A stretch of DNA of 47,476 nucleotides, from the NCBI GenBank assembly GCA_038850275.1, contig JAWCLZ010000009.1, positions 1-47,476 of the forward strand. The letters are read 5' to 3'. Under the pieces are notes generated by a model. The model ran no database searches. It was given only the letters and a program-made list of their open reading frames with translations, and was not told the origin of the DNA. Both the position numbers and the translations under genes were made by a program. The DNA comes from JAWCLZ01 sp038850275 (lineage in GTDB: Archaea > Halobacteriota > JAWCLZ01). Shown here piece by piece: positions 1 through 6,897 of this stretch. The first letter of the stretch is position 1. Each line of letters opens with the position of its first letter.

Positions 1-194
1 AATTTTGATTTTTGATTTCTAGGTTTAATTCCTATGAGTATAACCCTCGAGAACAATGGATGAAATTTCCTATCTATATCTTTATCCATCAAATATTCTA
101 AGACAACTTCATCATCACTAGTAGGAAGCGGCGTTGTTTCAATGTCTAGGAATAGTATGCTTCTCTCTTCCCTAGCTGGTTTAAATACATCCAT
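1..194 (-). CDS. 3'-5' exonuclease domain protein, PolB-like (N-terminal fragment, runs off the left edge)
   Basis: An open frame starts at an ATG on the minus strand (194-192) and runs to the window edge, giving about 64 residues. Residues 12-20 read SILFLDIET, followed by TTP. This is the ExoI motif (hydrophobic strand, then DxE) of DnaQ-like/RNase H-fold 3'-5' exonucleases, where the Asp and Glu bind the catalytic metals. The best family match by eye is the predicted PolB-related exonucleases (COG3298/YprB-like type). The rest of the catalytic domain lies outside the window, so substrate and full length cannot be judged. An AT-rich stretch with TATA-like sequence lies 60-75 bases upstream of the start. 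Confidence 0.6.
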   Translation of the reverse strand, partial: MDVFKPAREERSILFLDIETTPLPTSDDEVVLEYLMDKDIDRKFHPLFSRVILIGIKPRNQKSK

Positions 195-243
195 TTAAAT
201 ACACCAATTTAAATGATCTTCTGCTTGCTAAAGCGCTTGATTT

Positions 244-395
244 TTATATTATTTTTATAGAAGTTGCAAGAGGCCCAGAAGCGAAGTAGGGCATTGCAAA
301 CCCCTTCTTAATTTCTATCCAATTCAAAATAGCGTATTTGTTTATAAATGGCTTAAGTGAGAGCGTGGTGAAAGTATTCTTTGACAAGGAAATTT
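244..395 (-). pseudogene. Possible gene remnant with no start codon
   Basis: On the minus strand a frame is open from about 395 to a TAA at 244-246. It reads as a protein-like C-terminus, including FINKYAILNWIEIKKGFAMP and then YFASGPLATSIKII. No convincing start or ribosome binding site precedes it, and I do not recognise the family. It may be the tail of a decayed membrane protein or chance coding. The surrounding 195-846 stretch is otherwise AT-rich and gene-poor. Confidence 0.2.
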
Positions 396-423
396 AGAAT
401 ACCAGTTAGGAAATATTTGTAGT

Positions 424-633
424 TCAACTGGTCTTCGCGATTGCTATAAATGTAAACATCATAGAGCTAAACGTGAATAGGAGAGCGGTGAAAATGTGTT
501 TATTCACAGTTTCAAGTGAATTTCTTGCTTTCATTACACCAGGAATTTTATCGTTTAATTTTGCCATACCTATGATGCCAGTAAGTTAAAAAACCAATGC
601 TAATATCAGAAATATTGTCACAATCTTTTTCAT
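424..633 (-). pseudogene. Small two-helix membrane protein interrupted by an in-frame TAA
   Basis: Reading from ATG 633-631, the frame encodes MKKIVTIFLILALVF, a hydrophobic helix, followed by a TAA at 588-586. The same frame then continues with LTGIIGMAKLNDKIPG, a polar linker, and a second hydrophobic helix (ALLFTFSSMMFTFIAIA) to TGA at 424-426. Two matching membrane helices on either side of one stop suggest a roughly 69-residue membrane protein broken by a point mutation or base-call error. Translation could also restart at the Met in GIIGMAK. The family is not recognised. Confidence 0.4.
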
Positions 634-798
634 AATTTAGAAAATTGTTTAGAAAATATTTTAAAATTAAATAAATTTCTTATATTAATTATATTAATTA
701 AATTTAATGAAAAAATGATTAATTTTATTAAATAACCAAAATTAAAAATGTTTTTAATTAAATGATTAAAATTGACGTTATTTTAGTTTCAAAAAGGA

Positions 799-804
799 TT
801 TATA
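799..804 (+). promoter_or_regulatory. TATA box for the gene at 847
   Basis: TTTATA preceded by a purine-rich BRE-like AAAAAGGA lies about 25 bases before an expected start near 825. That would give a leader of about 20 bases containing the AGAGGA ribosome binding site. Confidence 0.45.
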
Positions 805-846
805 ATGGTGCTTAATAAAAAATAAATAGAACATAGAGGAATTTAC

Positions 847-1173
847 TTGAGCAAAGTAATTATTAAACCTCTACCTTCTCAAGAAGACTATATATACAAA
901 TGCATAAAAATAGAGGGCGAGATCATTGCGATTCCAATTTGCATTTTCATTTGCGAAGTTGGCAGAAATGCAAAAATGCAAGATGCAAAATTCATCTACG
1001 AAAATGGAATATATTGGTATATCTGTGAAAAAGAATTTGAAAATAGAATCCATATAGAAAAAGAAATCGGGGACCGCAACGTTGGAATAATCACTCTATT
1101 AGACTGCCCAGATAAAGCCGAGATGTGTAAAAAAGCTGAGAAATTGGGATTGCATATGAAGGAGTCAATTTAA
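847..1173 (+). CDS. Hypothetical protein, 108 aa
   Basis: I do not recognise this protein. It begins with TTG, supported by AGAGGA at 834-840 and a good upstream TATA box, so it is likely expressed. The product is soluble, mixed alpha/beta in appearance, with four Cys (C19, C31, C36 in the N-terminal half, CPDKAEMC near the end) that are too scattered to call a metal site. The C-terminus (CPDKAEMCKKAEKLGLHMKE) looks like an amphipathic helix. It stands alone between decayed stretches, with no operon partner. Lineage-specific gene is the most I would say. Confidence 0.5.
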   Translation: MSKVIIKPLPSQEDYIYKCIKIEGEIIAIPICIFICEVGRNAKMQDAKFIYENGIYWYICEKEFENRIHIEKEIGDRNVGIITLLDCPDKAEMCKKAEKLGLHMKESI

Positions 1174-1249
1174 ATTTATCTAATCTAATAAATCTAACAA
1201 CTATTCTAAAGACACTGGCTCCTCACTATGCAGTCCCTAGGTCTACAAT

Positions 1250-1530
1250 ATGCAAGCTCTAAGTTTATCGTCAAGCATTAAAGCAACGCCCTTTTTCTTG
1301 AGTCAATCCCCTCATGAGCTACAATTACCTCGCGCATGTAAATTGACCTAACTTCACTCAATGCATCAAGCATTAATATCCTCCTGAGCGGTAATCTATA
1401 GCAGATTAAAATATCGCAGTGAGAAATTGCCTTGCGATGGAGAGCTGCTTCTTCCTCTATCAATTTTTTAGCTCTCCTTGGTTTCCCTGCTTACCCTTGA
1501 TTTTGCAGGTATTATTCCTCGATTTTCCTA
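1250..1530 (-). pseudogene. Possible frameshifted small gene
   Basis: Minus-strand frames in this otherwise empty 450-base gap carry protein-like sequence. One reads AKKLIEEEAALHRKAISHCD and continues through ICYRLPLRRILMLDALSEVR to a TAA after KRALL. The next frame picks up at once with ALMLDDKLRACIL and a stop. Upstream, a third frame reads IPAKSRVSRETK. A gene of about 100 residues broken by two shifts would explain this, but chance coding cannot be excluded. No family is recognised. Confidence 0.25.
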
Positions 1531-1624
1531 TTAGATCTATTTTAGATAGCTTTTAAATATTCCAATAATTCTAAAAAATAATAAATATTAATTTAATAAA
1601 TTTTTGGTCAGTTTGATGTCGAAT

Positions 1625-2113
1625 TTACCTTAACTCTCTTTCTTGGGGTTTCTCCTCAGCTATCCCTAGGAGATAATCAGCCGATATTCTGTACTTCTCC
1701 CACTCTTTAACATTATCTTTGATCTTCTGCCATTTTTCTCTCCTAGCTTTTTCCTTCTTGTCAATTTCCATACGCCACGTTTTTACCTTAAGCTTGGCAG
1801 CGTCGTATTTCTTGAAATCCTTCATCCTCGCTTGAGCATCTTCAACTCTTCTTCTCGCATCCGCTATATATGACTTATGGATATCTTTCGTTCTATCCCA
1901 AAATGGATTTTGCCGATAGCTAGCTTTGACTTTATTCCAGCGGTCATTTCTCTTGAAGTTTGCCTTTACCTCTTCCCACTTTTTATTTCTCCTTCGAACA
2001 CCAGTTTTAGCAAGCATTCTCATCATTTTGATTTCACCAATTGCAATTCTTTTCCCGATGGTAAGCCCGCCTACGGCTCCAGCTGCAAATAAAATCAATA
2101 ATGATTGTAGCAT
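1625..2113 (-). CDS. Membrane-anchored coiled-coil protein, 162 aa
   Basis: The N-terminal 26 residues form a glycine-rich hydrophobic helix (MLQSLLILFAAGAVGGLTIG) that should anchor the protein. Residues about 40-150 are highly charged, rich in Lys, Arg, Trp and Glu, and predicted helical or coiled coil. Residues about 44-88 contain three degenerate units of about 14 residues beginning KWEEVKANFKRND, RWNKVKASYRQNP and FWDRTKDIHKSYI. An ideal ribosome binding site (GAGGTG) overlaps the stop of the upstream 51-aa gene, so the two form an operon. Family not recognised; a scaffold or membrane-organising role is only inference. Confidence 0.6.
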   Translation of the reverse strand: MLQSLLILFAAGAVGGLTIGKRIAIGEIKMMRMLAKTGVRRRNKKWEEVKANFKRNDRWNKVKASYRQNPFWDRTKDIHKSYIADARRRVEDAQARMKDFKKYDAAKLKVKTWRMEIDKKEKARREKWQKIKDNVKEWEKYRISADYLLGIAEEKPQERELR

Positions 2114-2124
2114 TTTTTCACCTC

Positions 2125-2280
2125 CTATTGGGCTTTAACCATTTCCTCTTTTGCTTGAGCACGCTTCTTCTGCAACTCCGATTCATAAACAAGAGCAATT
2201 TTTACCTTGGTTATAAACCTCCCAATTAGTGCTCCAAATATGAATCCAGATGCAATTGCCAAAAGGTATGCATTTTCCAT
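2125..2280 (-). CDS. Small single-helix membrane protein, 51 aa
   Basis: The frame from ATG 2280-2278 to TAG 2127-2125 encodes MENAYLLAIASGFIFGALIG, a membrane helix with small-residue GxxxG-like packing, then RFITKVKIALVYESELQKKR and a charged helical tail. AGGTGG lies 5 bases before the start. The next gene follows after 11 bases, with its ribosome binding site overlapping this stop. Both products share a glycine-rich N-terminal helix plus a charged cytoplasmic helix, which suggests they act together in the membrane. No family is recognised. Confidence 0.6.
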   Translation of the reverse strand: MENAYLLAIASGFIFGALIGRFITKVKIALVYESELQKKRAQAKEEMVKAQ

Positions 2281-2550
2281 TTAAACCACCTTTTATCTTA
2301 TTTCTTTAATTAACCTTATATTTGAACTTTAAATAAAATTAATCGTCTTAAAATTGGATATTATTAATAATTATTTAATTTTATGATTGTTTTATTGGAA
2401 AAATGCATTTATTTATTTTAATTCTTAATTTTAAATTAGAATTTCGATTGAATAAATATAATTGCTAAAAATATTATATACTTAATAATGAAATTCAAAT
2501 TCAAATAAATAATATAGTCTAAAAAATAAAATTTTTTTTTAAATTAAATA
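2281..2550. other. AT-rich intergenic region
   Basis: Very AT-rich with no open frame of interest. The part next to 2281 contains TTTAAAG and AATATAAGG on the minus strand, which probably form the promoter of the 51-aa/162-aa membrane operon. Confidence 0.4.
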
Positions 2551-2922
2551 CTACCCTATTAGTTTAGGATTTTTAGATATATCAAGTGCTAGTTGTCGAA
2601 GAAATTCAAAAGCAATTTTACCCTTTTCAGTTAACATATATTGCTTAAAAGCACCTTTTTTAACCAAGCCCACGGTTTCAAAATCATCTAAATGGTCAAC
2701 CATATGCGAGCGAGAAATGCTCATCTCCTCAGATACCTCTTGCTTCAAAATGTCCTTCTTATATGAGCAGTAGATCATAGTGCAGGTTAGCCCCTGCGGT
2801 TCGTTATAAAGTAAATTCATTATATAGAGGTGGGCAAAACTTTTCATTATACTCCTCAAACCAGATGAGGTGAAAATTTTATACATCTCCAGCGCACCCA
2901 GATCGGAGCTCATAATCCTCAT
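2551..2922 (-). CDS. Winged-helix transcriptional regulator, 123 aa
   Basis: Residues about 28-105 fit a winged helix-turn-helix: a helical lead (LYIMNLLYNEPQ), then QEVSEEMSISRSHMVDHLDD as helix-turn-recognition helix, then GLVKKGAFKQYMLTEKGKIA as the wing and last helix. This resembles ArsR/MarR-like archaeal regulators. The N-terminal 25 residues and two Cys (TCTMIYCSYK) may form an effector or dimer part. A TATA box centred 24 bases before the ATG implies a leaderless transcript. It sits divergently from a small four-Cys gene at 3052, a possible target. The ligand is unknown. Confidence 0.7.
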   Translation of the reverse strand: MRIMSSDLGALEMYKIFTSSGLRSIMKSFAHLYIMNLLYNEPQGLTCTMIYCSYKKDILKQEVSEEMSISRSHMVDHLDDFETVGLVKKGAFKQYMLTEKGKIAFEFLRQLALDISKNPKLIG

Positions 2923-2942
2923 TTAAATATGGAATCGATAAA

Positions 2943-2950
2943 TATATAAA
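2943..2950 (-). promoter_or_regulatory. TATA box of a leaderless winged-helix regulator
   Basis: TTTATATA read on the minus strand lies about 24 bases from the ATG at 2922. Archaeal transcription would therefore start at or next to the start codon. Confidence 0.5.
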
Positions 2951-3051
2951 AATAGCGAAAAATTTCTGATATTCATTTTTTTAGTAATAATTCTGCAATT
3001 TTTTTCAATAAAAAGAAATTTCTGGCATATTCAACCAAATAGAAAAAATTT

Positions 3052-3255
3052 ATGCCTTCTATAGGTAAATTTCTATTCATGGCTTGCCCTTATCTTGAAC
3101 GCAAAATTACGGGATATGTTTTCCCAGGTCCAGTGTATTATTGCACCGCTCTTCCTGATCATCCAAAATTAAAGGAAGAGACATTGAAGAGATACTGTCA
3201 GATATTGAATTATGTGAATTGCAAAGTTTATTATCAGAAACAGCAGTCAAAATAA
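3052..3255 (+). CDS. Small four-cysteine protein, 67 aa
   Basis: The peptide contains CPYLERKITGYVFPGPVYYC, then RYCQ and VNCKVYYQ. This gives four Cys at about 12, 31, 49 and 57 with aromatic spacing typical of small structural zinc proteins of prokaryotes. Translation may start at ATG 3052 or at the internal ATG 3079, directly before ACPYLE. It is divergent from the winged-helix gene, separated by a 130-base AT-rich promoter region. Function unknown; zinc binding is inferred from the Cys pattern alone. Confidence 0.5.
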   Translation: MPSIGKFLFMACPYLERKITGYVFPGPVYYCTALPDHPKLKEETLKRYCQILNYVNCKVYYQKQQSK

Positions 3256-3704
3256 GTTTCCTTTGCCTTAGATGCCTGCAATAGTTTAGCACAACTTCAA
3301 ATTCATATACGAGCTAAACTTTATTCCACATATCCAAAAGAAGCATTCTTCTGTAAGTTTTTCTCTTAAATCTTGCTAATGGTTAACTATTGAGCAATTG
3401 ATGTTCAAAAAACCTTAAAGTCTCCGCTCCTGAGAAGAACTTGAAAAACAAGGGTTCAAATTAGGTAGAGTATTTTAATTTTAAAATTTGGTAACTTCAA
3501 ATTTTTATAATAAATTCAAAAAATTAAGTCCAAGCACCCAAGACCATCTGGAGCGAGTCAATTTGAATATTATCCCTTAGGACAATCAAGCTATCTTTCT
3601 TTTAAATCAGAGCAAAAATGAGATAGCATGCCAATATCCCAAAATAGCAAACATTTACTCATTCTTTTTTCCCAATAACTTTTTTTCCCAAGTAAAAATT
3701 AAAT
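3256..3704. other. 450-base intergenic stretch with no supported gene
   Basis: No frame here has a start, ribosome binding site and protein-like composition. The sequence is mixed AT-rich DNA, possibly decayed coding DNA. The last 40 bases contain poly-T tracts and AAAAATTAAAT just before the thioredoxin start, probably its promoter. Confidence 0.35.
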
Positions 3705-4145
3705 ATGCAAGAGAGAAAATCCTTACCTGAGGAATTGAGAATGAGTGAAATAAGTGAAATAGAGGAAATAGAGGAAATAAAAGCAAGGAAAATGAGGGAA
3801 TTGATTAAGAGATTATCTAAAAACCCCAGTGGAGTAATAGAGCTATCTGATGAGAATTTCTCTACAGTTATAAATCAATATCCATTCATAATAGTTGACT
3901 TCTGGGCTCCCTGGTGCATGCCTTGTAAAATGCTTGCTCCTGTAATTGAGGCTTTAGCTAGAAACTATGAAGGAAGGGTTTTTTTCGGGAAATTAAATAC
4001 TGATCAAAATATCAATACAGCCTTGAAATTTGGAATCACTGCTATTCCCACGCTGCTATTCTTCAAAGATGGAAAATTAATCGATCGAATAACTGGAGCG
4101 CTATCTAAAGATCTGCTTGAAGCTAGAATTAAGAGATATCTTTAG
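3705..4145 (+). CDS. Thioredoxin-fold protein with acidic N-terminal extension
   Basis: Residues about 47-146 are a full thioredoxin domain: FIIVDFWAPWCMPCKMLAPV with the redox pair WCMPC, and the cis-proline loop in FGITAIPTLLFFKDG. It should act as a cytoplasmic protein disulfide reductase using electrons from a thioredoxin reductase not in the window. The first 46 residues are unusual: a charged helix with repeated (I)EEIEEIK runs. If translation began at the internal Met 13 the extension would be shorter but still present. The Met between the active-site cysteines (CMPC rather than CGPC) shifts redox properties in known variants. It is a monocistronic gene, convergent with the activase. 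Confidence 0.85.
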   Translation: MQERKSLPEELRMSEISEIEEIEEIKARKMRELIKRLSKNPSGVIELSDENFSTVINQYPFIIVDFWAPWCMPCKMLAPVIEALARNYEGRVFFGKLNTDQNINTALKFGITAIPTLLFFKDGKLIDRITGALSKDLLEARIKRYL

Positions 4146-4183
4146 TTTTCAAATTAAAAGGAATCTTTAGCTTCAAAATTAAG

Positions 4184-4891
4184 TCATCCTTTAGCGAGGT
4201 AATATTCAACTGCTCCAATTGCATTTACTATCTGTGGATAACTAGGCACATATGCAGTTTTATTCAAAACTTTTTCAAGAGCATCTACTACGCCTCGATT
4301 TCTAACGATACCGCCTATTAAAGCTATTTTCTCAGCATCGCTTGGTATGAGTTGGGCAATTCTATTTGCAAAGGCAAAATGAACCCCTTTAATGATCTCC
4401 TCTTTTGAATAACCCTCAACAAGTTTTGAAACAATTTCAGAGAGAGCGAATACCGAGCAAGTGCTATTAATCTCAGCATATTTCTCCACCTTGAAATGAT
4501 ATTTCTCAAGATCCTCGACCTTTAAATCAAAATACCTAGCAATTAGTTCTAGAAAAGCCCCTGTACCAGCTGAGCATTTATCATTCATTCTGAAGTCATT
4601 ACTGCGAAGGTCAATGACTTTAGTATCCTGCCCGCCTATATCGACGATCACCTCGACCTCTGTTTTTAGGAAATGTCTAACTCCATATATAGCTGAGGTT
4701 ATCTCAGTCACGGTTTCATCGCAAGGCACTTTTTTCCTGAAATAGCCAGTTGCAATAACTATATCTCCCTTTTTTCTATTAGCAAGTAATTCCCTCCAGT
4801 TATGGGTATCGACCACTTGCCAAGTATAAGTGCCATTGGAGTAATAAATTCCCTTGGCGCTTATGCTTCCAACATCTATACCTATGAGCAA
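4184..4891 (-). CDS. ATP-dependent activase of the BadF/BcrAD/HgdC family
   Basis: This is a 235-residue ASKHA-fold ATPase of the class that fires single electrons into 2-hydroxyacyl-CoA dehydratases, benzoyl-CoA reductases and double-cubane proteins. Visible motifs are the first phosphate loop MLIGIDVGSISAKG (1-14), DIGGQDTK (84-91), and a second phosphate loop LIGGIVRNRG (191-200). The two cluster cysteines are C106 (NDKCSAGTGAFLE) and C145 (NSTCSVFALSE); in HgdC the homodimer holds one [4Fe-4S] between such pairs. Length matches the minimal activase. It directly follows the gene for its presumed partner (4892-5842) with no gap, so they are co-translated. It needs a low-potential donor such as ferredoxin. 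Confidence 0.88.
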   Translation of the reverse strand: MLIGIDVGSISAKGIYYSNGTYTWQVVDTHNWRELLANRKKGDIVIATGYFRKKVPCDETVTEITSAIYGVRHFLKTEVEVIVDIGGQDTKVIDLRSNDFRMNDKCSAGTGAFLELIARYFDLKVEDLEKYHFKVEKYAEINSTCSVFALSEIVSKLVEGYSKEEIIKGVHFAFANRIAQLIPSDAEKIALIGGIVRNRGVVDALEKVLNKTAYVPSYPQIVNAIGAVEYYLAKG

Positions 4892-5842
4892 TTACAATTT
4901 CCCTCCGAGGCGCTCTGCAAATGCATCTAGTCTTAGTTTTACCTGCTCTGGTGTTTTACTAGGTAGATCAGCTTCTATGGTAATATAGGGAATGCTTAGT
5001 TCTTTATTGAAATACTGCCTGAAAATGGGATCCTCTAGCTTGTGATGGCAAGCAAATTGCTGAAAATGAATAATCCCTTGAACATCCCTCTTTCTAATTT
5101 CATTCTCAATGAACTTCAATCTAAATTTTATATCCCTAGCGAAGGTGTAATTTCTATAGTTAGCAGCTATCTCCTCTAGATTTCTACCCCCAATGCGGAT
5201 GAATTCATATGGCATTTCATCATATACAACGTGCAACCCAATTGATTGCAAATAATCATGAAAATCAGGATAGATCGGGGGAGTGCCAAGTAATGCAATG
5301 CGATATTTATAATTTATTTCCCCCTCCCGCTCCACCACGCTATTCAATGCTTCTTCATATTTCCTTAAATCCCCCATGAAATCACTGCTGGAAACCTCAA
5401 TTTGAAATACATCTTTAGCTCGTGCTCTACCTCCAACTCTAAGTTCATCAAGCCTCATTGCTTGCTTCTTTAGCTTGCTTATCATTTTAAAAATACTTCT
5501 ATCCTTAACACCACCTAGGAAATTAAGCAGCTTTTGAATTTGCAATCTCATGAGCCTCTTTGAACCATCGAAGGGATACATTAAATAAAGAGTTCTAATC
5601 CCAGCTAGCTCGAGTTTCTCTCCATCAACTATGGCATTGTTGCAATCTCCCCCTGCAATTACCACTAAAGCATCTATTTTAACCTCGCCTCTTAAAACTA
5701 AATCACGCCAAATAGCAGTCCACGCGCAGAGTTTATCACGTGGATTCAACTTTGAATAGGGCACGAAGTTATTAAGATCTAAAGCCCGCTCCCCACAAGC
5801 ATAAATTACCTCAGGTGGAACGAGGGCGGTTATGCCAATCAT
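4892..5842 (-). CDS. 2-hydroxyacyl-CoA dehydratase D-subunit-like iron-sulfur protein
   Basis: This 316-residue protein has the two-lobed HgdB/FldC/BcrB type architecture, with family-like stretches VVIAGGDCNNAIVDGEKLEL (60-79) and GIIHFQQFACHHKLEDPIFR (256-275). Only four Cys are present: C16, C39, C67 and C265. C16, C67 and C265 sit where the family places its [4Fe-4S] ligands. That is enough for a single cubane, and fewer than needed for the double-cubane cluster proteins. Bacterial dehydratases use two such subunits, but only one is encoded here, next to its activase. The protein may be a homodimer acting on an unknown substrate. It is divergent from queA across 59 bases. Confidence 0.78.
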   Translation of the reverse strand: MIGITALVPPEVIYACGERALDLNNFVPYSKLNPRDKLCAWTAIWRDLVLRGEVKIDALVVIAGGDCNNAIVDGEKLELAGIRTLYLMYPFDGSKRLMRLQIQKLLNFLGGVKDRSIFKMISKLKKQAMRLDELRVGGRARAKDVFQIEVSSSDFMGDLRKYEEALNSVVEREGEINYKYRIALLGTPPIYPDFHDYLQSIGLHVVYDEMPYEFIRIGGRNLEEIAANYRNYTFARDIKFRLKFIENEIRKRDVQGIIHFQQFACHHKLEDPIFRQYFNKELSIPYITIEADLPSKTPEQVKLRLDAFAERLGGKL

Positions 5843-5901
5843 TTTAAAATGATATCTTTAGTTAAGGATATATTAAGATATATGGCATATTTTTAATTAT
5901 A

Positions 5902-6897
5902 ATGAGGCTCGAGGATTTTGATTATCCACTTCCAAAGGATTTAATTGCACAAACCCCAGTTGAGCCAAGAAATGCCTCTCGCCTTTTAGTTCTTGATTGC
6001 AAGAGTGGTGAAGTTGCACATCGAAGTTTCGCGGATATAGTAGATTACTTTCAAGCTGGAGATATACTTGTATTGAATGACTCAAGAGTTTTACCTGCTA
6101 AAATTAAGGGTAGAAAAACAACAGGTGGAAAGGTTGAACTTTTACTCATAAAAAAACTTGATGATGCTTGGGAGTGCTTGATAAAGGGTAGAAATATACA
6201 TCCTGGGAAAAAATTAATTTTCAATGAACTTGAAGCAATAGTGATAGAATCCTTTGGACTCGGTAGATTTAAAGTTAAATTCAATTGCGAGATATCTAGG
6301 GAGTTGCTAGCTAAAATTGGATCTTTGCCACTCCCGCCCTATATTAAAAAAGAGCTCAGGGATGAAGAGCGATATCAAACAATTTATGGACGGGTAAATG
6401 GCTCATTAGCTTCAACCACCGCGGGCTTACACTTCACACCTGAACTACTAAGAGAGCTAGAGCAAAGAGGAGTTAGCATTGTCTTCATCACGCTGCATAT
6501 TGGAATAAGCACTTTCTTGCCTGTGAGGGATATACAAAAGCATAAGATGGAGGCGGAATACTGCAGAGTTCAAGAGGAAACTGCGAATAAATTGAATAGC
6601 GCTAAAGGGAAAATAGTTGCAGTTGGCACCACAGTAGTTAAAGCACTTGAGAGTGCTTGCATAAATGGGAAAATTCAACCTTTTGATGGATTCACAGATC
6701 TATTTATATATCCAGGCTATGAATTTAAGGCCAAAATCGATGCATTGATAACCAACTTTCATTTACCACGCTCCACGCTGCTAATGCTAGTCTGCGCCTA
6801 TGCTGGAAGAGAGAGAATTTTAAGAGCCTATGAAGAAGCGATAGCGCAGCGCTATCGCTTCTATAGCTTTGGAGATGCAATGTTGATTTTAAAATGA
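5902..6897 (+). CDS. queA: S-adenosylmethionine:tRNA ribosyltransferase-isomerase QueA
   Basis: QueA moves the ribosyl part of SAM onto preQ1 at tRNA position 34, forming epoxyqueuosine. The 331-residue protein is full length for the family and keeps its hallmarks: MRLEDFDYPLPKDLIAQTPV (1-20), RNASRLLVLD, DILVLNDSRVLPAKIKGRK, LPLPPYIKKELRDEERYQTI, the signature GSLASTTAGLHFTPELL (usually GSVAAPTAGLHFT), HIGISTFLPVR, and TNFHLPRSTLLMLVCAYAGR. Its stop overlaps the tgt start (ATGA), so the pair is translationally coupled. QueA is a bacterial enzyme and is not expected in archaea, which make archaeosine instead. A TATA-like GATATATT lies about 30 bases upstream, with no ribosome binding site, so it may be leaderless. 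Confidence 0.95.
   Translation: MRLEDFDYPLPKDLIAQTPVEPRNASRLLVLDCKSGEVAHRSFADIVDYFQAGDILVLNDSRVLPAKIKGRKTTGGKVELLLIKKLDDAWECLIKGRNIHPGKKLIFNELEAIVIESFGLGRFKVKFNCEISRELLAKIGSLPLPPYIKKELRDEERYQTIYGRVNGSLASTTAGLHFTPELLRELEQRGVSIVFITLHIGISTFLPVRDIQKHKMEAEYCRVQEETANKLNSAKGKIVAVGTTVVKALESACINGKIQPFDGFTDLFIYPGYEFKAKIDALITNFHLPRSTLLMLVCAYAGRERILRAYEEAIAQRYRFYSFGDAMLILK

Noticed and set aside
4892..5842. Classical two-subunit 2-hydroxyacyl-CoA dehydratase or double-cubane protein
   Set aside because: Only one D-type subunit is encoded and just four Cys are present, too few for a double cubane.
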